A stretch of 9,565 nt of DNA from an uncultured Treponema sp. (GTDB taxonomy: Bacteria > Spirochaetota > Spirochaetia > Treponematales > Treponemataceae): positions 1 to 9,565 of the forward strand of contig CALDID010000218.1 in NCBI GenBank assembly GCA_937901865.1, read 5' to 3'. Numbering within the stretch: position 1 is the first letter of the stretch; the number at the start of each line of letters is the position of its first letter. This document shows, in pieces, positions 1 to 5,467 of the stretch. Made by a program: the position numbers and the translations under genes. Under the pieces are notes generated by a model. It saw only the letters and a list, made by a program, of their open reading frames with translations. It did no database searches and was not told where the DNA came from.

Positions 1-50
1 GGCGACCACCGAGATCTACACTCTTTCCCTACACGACGCTCTTCCGATCT
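1..50. other. Illumina P5/TruSeq universal adapter (contamination)
   Basis: These 50 bases match the 3' 50 of the 58 bases of the standard Illumina universal adapter, from GGCGACCACCGAG through the terminal CTTCCGATCT; only the first eight adapter bases are missing. Read on the minus strand they give the well-known artefact peptide GRASCRERV fused to the preceding phage protein. This is a library artefact left at the contig end, not phage sequence. It should be trimmed, and the true sequence to the left of position 51 is unknown. Confidence 0.98.
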
Positions 51-276
51 TAAAGCCCTTGAAAGAAGTCGAAACACTGACGCTCGTCGGGTCAATACTC
101 ACGGGGAGAAAATGCCCGATAACTTCGGCTTTCTGTGTCTGAACCTGCACGCGAAAAGACGCTTCAGAAACAAAACCGATGATTTTAGCGTCTGAACCGT
201 CTGTTTTGCTTCCTGCGCGAACAAAACAGTCTTTTCCTTGAATAAGGCGGTCGCCTTTAAGATTGTAATCACTCAT
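51..276 (-). CDS. Probable phage tail tube protein, 3' end missing
   Basis: Only the first 75 residues are genuine; codon 76 straddles the adapter junction and everything after it, including the apparent stop at 16-18, is adapter. The start ATG (276-274) follows a GGAGG at 286-290 with a good spacer, and the gene begins 14 bases after the sheath stop codon. The visible part contains a beta-rich stretch with VQVQTQKAEVIGHFLPVSID followed by Ser/Val-rich sequence and KGF. This resembles the N-terminal half of tail tube or core tail proteins, whose genes normally follow the sheath gene in contractile-tailed phages. The assignment rests mostly on that position and general look; another small tail protein is possible. 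Confidence 0.6.
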
Positions 277-290
277 TTCTTTTTGCCTCC

Positions 291-2015
291 TTACACTTCA
301 ATCGTTGACGAATACACCTTGTTTGTTGCTGTGATAAACACAAAGTTGTTCGGAGCGCGAATGTATCTGTCAAATGTCAAATAGCATTTATCCCCGTCAA
401 AGCGCACTTTTGCGTTCTGGAACAAAGAACCGTCGTCGGCTTTTGTAATCAAATCGGCTGCATACCATTCTCGAGATTTTGCAGTAAGAGCAGTAATAAT
501 AGAACTTTCTGACGGCGCGGCATTTGTTCCGATACGGCGGTTAAATGCCTTTCTTAAATCCCTGTCCATAAACAGCACACTACGCCACATAGAGCGTTCA
601 TTCTGAATAAGAAAATCACCTTGATATGTCGTAACACAACGAATACAAACAAGTTCTCCGTCATCGTTTTTGCCGAATGTAACAACACCGCCCGCAATGA
701 GTTTGTTAAGCTCCGTGTCTTTGTACTCTCGCTCAAAAGAATTGACTTTAAGCGTTTTGTTTGTAAGCGGATTAGAAGAACTCATAGCGGCTTCCATACC
801 TGCACACATACAAGCAACATACGCCGCAGAAACGTCTTCAGTCTTTCCTGTAACAATGTTTGAAACATTTGCGCCTGTAGTAACAAGCGAAGCAAAAGGA
901 CTATTCACGCCTTTTGCACGTGCAACAGCATTTTCGACGCTTACGCCTCTTGACATACCGAGCCAGCACGTACGCTCTTTCTTTTTGCTTACCGCGCTCA
1001 TATTCTCGCAATGGGTTTGCAGATACGTTTGCACAGTTTCGTCTGTTGTCATAGTAGCAATAATCTGAATATCGTGATTTTCCAATTCGTCAATCGTCGC
1101 ACACCAATCATCATAGATACTTGTACCGTCTGAACCGCCTGAAAAGAAAGTCCAACTGTCATTGTTTTCAGGAACAGCGCGAGAAGAACCGAGAATCTCA
1201 ACATCGCCGATATATGAAACACTTGCAAAAGCGTCAATCAAGGCTTGCAAATTGCTGTAAAAAACAGCTTCCGCAGTCTTTACGTTCACATTTGCCACGC
1301 TGTCAAGCTCTGCTGTTTTTGCGCTGTCTGAAGTATCAAACAAAGTGCAAGCATACACGCCCGTATCGTCAATTCTTTCTTTCAATGCAGAAAGTGTTTC
1401 GTAATCGTCAAAAGAGAAAACAAAAGAATCCGTTTCAACAGTTGCGCCTTCCGCGTCTGTTGCTGTCAAAGTCAAAGCGGTAGGAGTAACAGAAGCAACT
1501 GCATTAGCCGCTTCTCCCGTGTACTCAAGAGAAAATGACTTTTTTTCGATGTCATCAATTTCTGTCTGCTCACCTTTATAACTGACAAGTAACTTTTTTC
1601 CTGTTGTGCTGCCGTCGCGAAGCCAATACTTAATCTGATTTTGGTGCATACCATAATCAGAACTATAGAGCTTCAAAACGTCTGTATTTCCTTTTTTCAA
1701 AGTGCTTTCTGCTCTTACACCATTGTTGATACGCATAGCAAAAACACTTTGCGGCACATAATCGCTAGAACCGCTAAAAGCCGCTCCGACCGCTTCCAAA
1801 AGTTGACCGCTCAACAACACTTCTTTTGCTTCTGCAACGTCCGAAAACTCGTACAATTCTCTAGGCTTACCGCCTTTTGACACTCCGATAATACACAAAT
1901 TCCCCTCTGACACACCCGTGCTAGAGCCTTGTGTATTGCGCCGTGAGTAAACACCCGGGATATAATGCTGTGAAGTCTGCCCTGCGCTTGTAAACTTTGC
2001 TGGTGAAACACCCAT
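291..2015 (-). CDS. Contractile tail sheath protein
   Basis: A 574-residue protein, within the usual length range of phage sheath proteins, which polymerise around the tail tube and contract to drive it through the host envelope. Near the N-terminus it has the PGVY motif (residues 20-23) typical of sheath proteins, where an N-terminal arm links neighbouring subunits. The C-terminal 110 residues look like the conserved sheath core: a basic RDLRKAFNRRIGTN segment, an NAxP/SESSIITAL-type helix and a final strand reading RYIRAPNNFVFITATNKVY. The middle is Ser/Thr/Asp-rich and less conserved in appearance, as expected of surface insertions. The start is supported by a strong AGGAGGTG at 2022-2029. 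It follows the 85-residue gene by 14 bases and precedes the tube-like gene, the standard sheath-tube order. Family assignment is by eye, without a search. Confidence 0.85.
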   Translation of the reverse strand: MGVSPAKFTSAGQTSQHYIPGVYSRRNTQGSSTGVSEGNLCIIGVSKGGKPRELYEFSDVAEAKEVLLSGQLLEAVGAAFSGSSDYVPQSVFAMRINNGVRAESTLKKGNTDVLKLYSSDYGMHQNQIKYWLRDGSTTGKKLLVSYKGEQTEIDDIEKKSFSLEYTGEAANAVASVTPTALTLTATDAEGATVETDSFVFSFDDYETLSALKERIDDTGVYACTLFDTSDSAKTAELDSVANVNVKTAEAVFYSNLQALIDAFASVSYIGDVEILGSSRAVPENNDSWTFFSGGSDGTSIYDDWCATIDELENHDIQIIATMTTDETVQTYLQTHCENMSAVSKKKERTCWLGMSRGVSVENAVARAKGVNSPFASLVTTGANVSNIVTGKTEDVSAAYVACMCAGMEAAMSSSNPLTNKTLKVNSFEREYKDTELNKLIAGGVVTFGKNDDGELVCIRCVTTYQGDFLIQNERSMWRSVLFMDRDLRKAFNRRIGTNAAPSESSIITALTAKSREWYAADLITKADDGSLFQNAKVRFDGDKCYLTFDRYIRAPNNFVFITATNKVYSSTIEV

Positions 2016-2029
2016 ATTTCACACCTCCT

Positions 2030-2287
2030 TTAATTCCTTATTTTTCTGTTCCGTTCTGCCTGATAAATGGCTTCCCACTCCGAAGGAGTATGCGGCTTTT
2101 CCCTTGCATACTTTTTCTTCATAACGACCTTGTCGCCCTCTTTCCAGTTTGCAATCGCAACATACAAATGAATCGTGTACTTCTTTTCTTTCACGTCCTT
2201 TGTTGCCGTCGCAGTAGTTGCTGTTGATTCATCTTTCTGAACATCTACTGTTTCAGAAAGTGCCGCTGTGTCAGTTTTCTTTGACAT
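2030..2287 (-). CDS. Small phage protein of unknown function upstream of sheath
   Basis: An 85-residue protein read from the ATG at 2287-2285, chosen because CGGAGG lies nine bases before it; the longer reading from 2314 adds a basic tail (MKLKRRHTT) with no ribosome site of its own. Residues 1-40 are low-complexity, rich in Lys, Thr, Ala, Asp and Glu, probably disordered. Residues 41-85 look folded: YTIHLYVAIANWKEGDKVVM followed by a basic helix ending in ERNRKIRN. Its first 17 bases overlap the end of the preceding 246-residue gene, implying coupled translation. Small proteins in this place, just before the sheath gene, are usually neck or tail accessory proteins, but I do not recognise the family. 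Confidence 0.7.
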   Translation of the reverse strand: MSKKTDTAALSETVDVQKDESTATTATATKDVKEKKYTIHLYVAIANWKEGDKVVMKKKYAREKPHTPSEWEAIYQAERNRKIRN

Positions 2288-3011
2288 AGTTGTGTGCCTC
2301 CGTTTCAATTTCATTTATTTCAGTGTATTGAGTATCAAGAACCAACTGTTCAATGCAATAATCTATATCAAGCGATATATGCGCGCCTGTTAAATCAATG
2401 CCAAAATCATAATTATGATTGTTGCTTCTATGACCGACAACCGTATGGTCAAGCAATTCAATATCAAAAAAGCCGAATCTCGCATCTAAAACGCGCGATA
2501 AATTCCCTGCCACAAAAAGCCGTAACTGTTCATACAGCTCATTCTTTAATTGCTCATTTTCCGCCCATATTTCAATACCAAGCGTATCTTTTCGCCGTAT
2601 TCGCAAACAATAGCCATAGCACGCGCCTTGTTTTTCAATAGTTGCTTTTATCGCTTCGAGCGTTTCTTCATCAGCAACCGTGCAAAGCCCTTCTATTTCT
2701 TTTCCGTCTTCGTCGGTTTTCGTGATTTCATCAAAATCATCGCTATCAATGCCAACCGCCCTAAAATCAACGGCAAGAGAAGAAAGGTCGTCAGCTTTTC
2801 GGTCTTCTTGCGTGGAAACGACAACACACGGAAAAGAATCGCTTGCATTGAGATTATCATTCAACAGCAATTTTGCAAAAGGGTGTTCATTCGTAACCGC
2901 AACATTGAAGTTTGGATACATATTTGACAAATGCAACGTATCAAAATATTCGATAATTGCCGCTTTTATCGCTTGCTCTAAAATAAGCCCCCGATTCAAG
3001 TAATATTTCAT
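2271..3011 (-). CDS. Phage structural protein, unidentified (neck or tail-terminator candidate)
   Basis: A 246-residue soluble protein without signal peptide or membrane segment. The start ATG (3011-3009) has AGAGG at 3018-3022 with a six-base spacer. The N-terminus is helical and amphipathic (MKYYLNRGLILEQAIKAAI). The middle, around residues 85-110, is very acidic, and the C-terminal half has alternating strand-like segments ending in a Glu-rich tail. In contractile-tailed phages the gene one or two places before the sheath often encodes the tail terminator or a neck connector; position is the only basis for suggesting that here. It is the first gene of the leftward tail operon and overlaps the next gene by 17 bases. 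A promoter-like 11-mer lies 15 bases upstream of its start. Confidence 0.65.
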   Translation of the reverse strand: MKYYLNRGLILEQAIKAAIIEYFDTLHLSNMYPNFNVAVTNEHPFAKLLLNDNLNASDSFPCVVVSTQEDRKADDLSSLAVDFRAVGIDSDDFDEITKTDEDGKEIEGLCTVADEETLEAIKATIEKQGACYGYCLRIRRKDTLGIEIWAENEQLKNELYEQLRLFVAGNLSRVLDARFGFFDIELLDHTVVGHRSNNHNYDFGIDLTGAHISLDIDYCIEQLVLDTQYTEINEIETEAHNYVKEN

Positions 3012-3026
3012 TTACAACCTCTACAC

Positions 3027-3045
3027 ATATAGGAAATGCTTTTTT
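3027..3045 (-). promoter_or_regulatory. Promoter-like box facing the leftward tail operon
   Basis: On the minus strand this reads A-tract (3045-3040), two bases, then ATTTCCTATAT (3037-3027). The identical 11-mer with an upstream A-tract occurs at two other places in the window, each just before the first gene of a transcription unit. TATAT would serve as a -10-like element; a clear -35 hexamer is not visible. If it is a -10, the leader would be very short, with the AGAGG ribosome site close to the RNA 5' end. The function is inferred; the identity of the three copies is seen directly. Confidence 0.5.
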
Positions 3046-3224
3046 CTATCTGTAGGAAGGAAGCCTAGAAGTCTAGGAGAGTTCCCGCAACGTTTAGGAT
3101 TATTCCCTTAATATCTAGGCAACCGCCCTAAATCTCTAGGAATGTTTCCTTAATCTCTAGGCAAAAAGCCTAAATGTCTAGGATTATTCCCTACACATTG
3201 CGCACTGTTTCCTAGAGTTTGAGG
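3043..3224. repeat. Tandem 21-bp dyad array (CCTA-N6-TAGG type)
   Basis: Nine 14-base dyad units start exactly 21 bases apart at 3043, 3064, 3085, 3106, 3127, 3148, 3169, 3190 and 3211. The best copy is CCTAGAAGTCTAGG at 3064-3077, a perfect 6-bp inverted repeat around a two-base centre. The units at 3106, 3127, 3148 and 3169 keep CCT at the left and TCTAGG at the right. The unit at 3211 is fair; 3043 and 3085 keep mainly the right half and 3190 is degenerate. The seven bases between units vary, with a weak trend to AA and TT. A spacing of two helical turns puts all dyads on one face of the DNA, as in phased operators. Seven codons also fit the period, but stop codons interrupt the repeat in the frames read. 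Confidence 0.85.
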
Positions 3225-3248
3225 AAAAAAAATCTTTATTTCCTATAT
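3225..3248 (+). promoter_or_regulatory. Promoter-like box facing the rightward block
   Basis: An eight-A tract (3225-3232) is followed by five bases and ATTTCCTATAT (3238-3248), the same 11-mer found facing the two leftward operons. It ends 18 bases before the ATG of the metallopeptidase gene, with that gene's AGAGGCG ribosome site in between. It is the mirror image of the box at the other end of the adjacent 21-base array. A promoter role is inferred from its repeated position, not from a match to a standard -35/-10 pair. Confidence 0.5.
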
Positions 3249-3266
3249 TTTCAGAGGCGTTGAATT

Positions 3267-3704
3267 ATGGAAGAACGAAAGAAAAATGACATTTACCGTG
3301 AAATCGGGGAGAGAGTGAAAAACTCACGGCTTGAATTAGTCCCTGTTAAACAGTCTACGGCGCGTATCGGCTACCTTGAGAGCAACAAGGCGAAAAAGAA
3401 AAACGGGCGGGAGATTTTCGGGGAGTGCCGCAGAGTTAAGGATAGTGAAAAATGGTGCAATCCGTATGACTACGAAATCATTATATACGCGCCGAATGTA
3501 GCGGACTTTTCGGAAAAGCAGCTTGAGATTTTGCTGTTTCACGAGCTTTTGCATATCGACATCGGGGAAAACAAAAAGGGGGAGGAAGTATTCCGCGTAA
3601 AATCGCACGACATTGAAGAGTTTATGTGCATTATCGACGAGTACGGGCTTGATTGGGATAGTCCGCAAAAGACTTTTGATTTTGACGGAAAAGCGGAGGC
3701 GTAA
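3267..3704 (+). CDS. Putative phage metallopeptidase (HExxH)
   Basis: A 145-residue protein with the zinc-protease signature HELLH at residues 92-96 in a predicted helix (EKQLEILLFHELLHIDIG), followed by a second His in VKSHDIEEF (His114), a plausible third zinc ligand. This layout fits the small putative phage metallopeptidase family (Pfam PhageMetallopep type), whose substrate is not known; 145 residues is a normal length. The N-terminal 60 residues are basic and probably partly disordered. The ATG follows AGAGGCG at 3253-3259. It is the first gene of the rightward block; its stop lies two bases before the next start, so the two are co-translated. It does not resemble a capsid-maturation protease, although no other protease is in view. 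Confidence 0.75.
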   Translation: MEERKKNDIYREIGERVKNSRLELVPVKQSTARIGYLESNKAKKKNGREIFGECRRVKDSEKWCNPYDYEIIIYAPNVADFSEKQLEILLFHELLHIDIGENKKGEEVFRVKSHDIEEFMCIIDEYGLDWDSPQKTFDFDGKAEA

Positions 3705-3706
3705 AA

Positions 3707-3895
3707 ATGCAAAGAATAGATTTGACGAACAATAAAAGAAACAATGTAAGGCTTACCTATAACAATAAGACACAGACCATAGCACAGTGGGCTGACGAAT
3801 TAGGTATGAAATACAACACCCTAGACGAACGATTAAGAAAAGGCTGGAGTGTAGAAAAGGCATTAACAACGCCTGTTATGTGCAAGCGAGGGTAA
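3707..3895 (+). CDS. Small helix-turn-helix-like phage protein
   Basis: A 62-residue protein with a basic, Asn-rich N-terminus and a clear motif from about residue 23: TIAQWADELGMKYNTLDERL, then RKGWSVEKALTTPV. This W-A-x-x-x-G-hydrophobic-x-x-x-T-L-x-x-R-L-x-x-G-W pattern recurs in phage proteins, often as a DNA-binding module attached to HNH endonucleases or AP2-type domains; here it stands alone. Known association suggests DNA binding; no catalytic domain is visible. The GGAGG at 3695-3699, just inside the end of the metallopeptidase gene, supports the ATG. It is a candidate ligand for the nearby dyad arrays, which is speculation. Its stop lies in the region where the start of the following gene is unclear. 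Confidence 0.7.
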   Translation: MQRIDLTNNKRNNVRLTYNNKTQTIAQWADELGMKYNTLDERLRKGWSVEKALTTPVMCKRG

Positions 3896-3935
3896 AATCA
3901 TCGGAGTCGGACTTTCAAAGAATAGCCCCGTACAG

Positions 3936-5066
3936 TTGAGTTTAGGCAAAGAAAACTACGAAGCACTTATTGAACGCCACGGGCAATGGGTGAGATGGCG
4001 TGTTGCTTATAAATGCCCTTGCGTAAAGCATAACTCTCAGCAAGCGGATATACATTGCAAAAAATGCGGCGGATTGGGGATTGTTTACGGCTATCAGGAT
4101 AAAGCACAAGTATCGCAAACAGTGATGATTCAAGGCACATCTTCGATTATTGAACTTGACGAAGGATATACAGATTGTAGCCTTTTGCGCGTGTATGACA
4201 ATTCAGGGCGTGAATATCCGTATGCGGCAAAGACTGGTTCTTATGTGCTTCTTAACGCTCCTGTAGAAAAAGGCGTGTATGTTACGGCGGTAATGATTCA
4301 AAATGTTTTATCGACAAAAGAGAATGTAGAACTTTTATCTCTCGGCAATAATTGGTACAGAGTGCAAGGCTTGCGAGTGTCGAGAACGAAAACAGAGGGG
4401 CTTTATCATACCGCGCCGTGCGATATTGAAGAGATAAGCGGCATTTTTGACGAAAAGGGCGTTGAGTTTGTCGCAGAAGAAAAGCGGCAAGACTGCGTTT
4501 ATATCCCGCCGATTAAAGACAGTGAAACAGATGAGATTATCGCTCCAGTTGGAACATTGACGGCTAAAAGCGTTGAGTATTTGCCGCCTTTTACCTTTGT
4601 GATTCTAGGTCAAAATCTTTCAAAAGCAGATACGGCGATTATGGACGAACTCGGAGGCGACGCGGTTTTGACCTTTCCTTATGCTTATGATGTTTCAAAC
4701 GATGATGTTATCACGGTTTTAAGCGGCACATACACGCAAAAGACGGTATTAACGCATAATAATAGCGATTATGATGTTATACCTGCGTATTTTGTTGATG
4801 AAGTAATAAAGTGTGTAGGAAAAAATCGGGATTATACAGCAGGTGTGGACTTCATTCTTTGCGGTACAAATTACATCAAATGGCTTGCTCCAGACGCTCC
4901 AAAGTCGCAAGAGTGCTACTCAATCACTTATCGAGTATTCCCGACTTACAAAGTCTTAAAAGCAATTCCGCAAATTCGCACAAGCGAAAATCAGCGTATG
5001 CCCGAAAAGGCGGTTATTAAGCTTTACGACGCTTACGGCGAAAAGCGCGGTATAAACAGACAATAA
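3936..5066 (+). CDS. Phage virion-associated protein with zinc-knuckle-like motif
   Basis: A 376-residue protein counted from a TTG at 3936. Near the N-terminus, ERHGQWVRWRVAYKCPC is followed by CKKCGGLG, giving Cys27, Cys29, Cys41 and Cys44 in a CxC-x11-CxxCGGxG arrangement resembling half of a DnaJ-type zinc finger. The rest is beta-rich with many Tyr and Val residues and a basic end. The N-terminal pattern recalls phage head-tail connector-type proteins, but I do not recognise the family firmly. The start is doubtful: no ribosome site precedes TTG, while the same frame is open upstream, reading KIIGVGLSKNSPVQ from 3894, with a GCGAGGG at 3886-3892 that would suit an ATC codon at 3897 or 3900. 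The stop is 19 bases before the RusA-like gene. Confidence 0.7.
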   Translation: MSLGKENYEALIERHGQWVRWRVAYKCPCVKHNSQQADIHCKKCGGLGIVYGYQDKAQVSQTVMIQGTSSIIELDEGYTDCSLLRVYDNSGREYPYAAKTGSYVLLNAPVEKGVYVTAVMIQNVLSTKENVELLSLGNNWYRVQGLRVSRTKTEGLYHTAPCDIEEISGIFDEKGVEFVAEEKRQDCVYIPPIKDSETDEIIAPVGTLTAKSVEYLPPFTFVILGQNLSKADTAIMDELGGDAVLTFPYAYDVSNDDVITVLSGTYTQKTVLTHNNSDYDVIPAYFVDEVIKCVGKNRDYTAGVDFILCGTNYIKWLAPDAPKSQECYSITYRVFPTYKVLKAIPQIRTSENQRMPEKAVIKLYDAYGEKRGINRQ

Positions 5067-5085
5067 ACAAAAGGATTTGTGAAAA

Positions 5086-5467
5086 ATGGTATATACAATT
5101 ATTTTGACAGGAGAAACGCCGTCAAAGAAAAACAGCCGTATCAACACGAAAAGCGGTCGCAGCTTTCCAAATGCGCGATATATGCGCGGTGGCATAATGA
5201 AGCAGTTGAATATATTTATGCGTTAGAACTCAAAGGCAAAATAAAACCCATTACAGAGAGCGAGAGAGTAAAACTCACGGTTACATTTTATCACGGTGAT
5301 TTGAAAAGAGACGTGATAGCGATAATCAGCTGTCTTCTATCCTAGATACGCTTGTAGACGCTGGCATTTTACCCGATGATAACTGGCGCATTATTCCGCA
5401 TAAAGAGATTTTCGACGCTTACGACAAAGACAACGCAAGGTGTATTATTTCGCTTGCTACAATCTGA
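5086..5467 (+). pseudogene. rusA: RusA-family Holliday junction resolvase, broken by two frameshifts
   Basis: Joining three frames gives a protein of about 127 residues, normal for RusA, which cleaves Holliday junctions as a dimer and serves phage recombination. Part one, from ATG 5086 (AAGGAT at 5071-5076), reads MVYTIILTGETPSKKNSRIN and continues through GRSFPNARYMR. Part two, about 5190-5309, reads WHNEAVEYIYALELKG through FYHGDLKR. Part three, from 5312 to the TGA at 5465-5467, reads RDSDNQLSSILDTLVDAG, then LPDDNW and on to CIISLATI. RDSDN and PDDNW match the catalytic Asp positions of RusA (Asp70, Asp72 and Asp91 in the E. coli protein). Both breaks, near 5185-5190 and 5307-5312, are repaired by adding one base. 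No canonical slippery heptamer is evident. It may be a true pseudogene or carry two sequence errors. Its end overlaps the convergent portal gene by 11 bases. Confidence 0.85.

Larger units (their letters stand above)
3012..3266. other. Divergent intergenic regulatory region
   Basis: A 255-base gene-free spacer between the leftward tail operon and the rightward block. It holds, from left to right, a promoter-like box facing left, a nine-unit 21-base dyad array and a promoter-like box facing right. All plus-strand frames, and the minus-strand frame along the repeat, contain stop codons, so it is not a coding region as it stands. The symmetric design, with identical boxes in opposite orientation at the two ends of the array, suggests a shared control region for both divergent units. 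Confidence 0.75.

Noticed and set aside
670..1068. 132-codon open frame on the plus strand opposite the sheath gene
   Set aside because: Antisense to a strong sheath call, with no recognisable domain.
3043..3224. CRISPR array
   Set aside because: The period is 21 bases with a 14-base imperfect dyad and seven-base linkers, too short for CRISPR repeats and spacers; no cas genes are present.
3043..3224. Heptapeptide-coding gene in the intergenic array
   Set aside because: The plus frame (KSLGxFP-like) and the minus frame (GNNPRxL-like) are both interrupted by stop codons, so no intact coding region exists here.
5305..5315. Programmed -1 frameshift in the RusA gene
   Set aside because: The sequence around the shift does not form a canonical X XXY YYZ slippery heptamer, and the gene has a second shift with no slippery sequence either.
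5079..5345. Stand-alone 88-residue protein from a GTG at 5079
   Set aside because: It is the middle frame of the broken RusA gene plus out-of-frame ends; the RusA N-terminus starts at ATG 5086 in another frame and the catalytic C-terminus is in a third.
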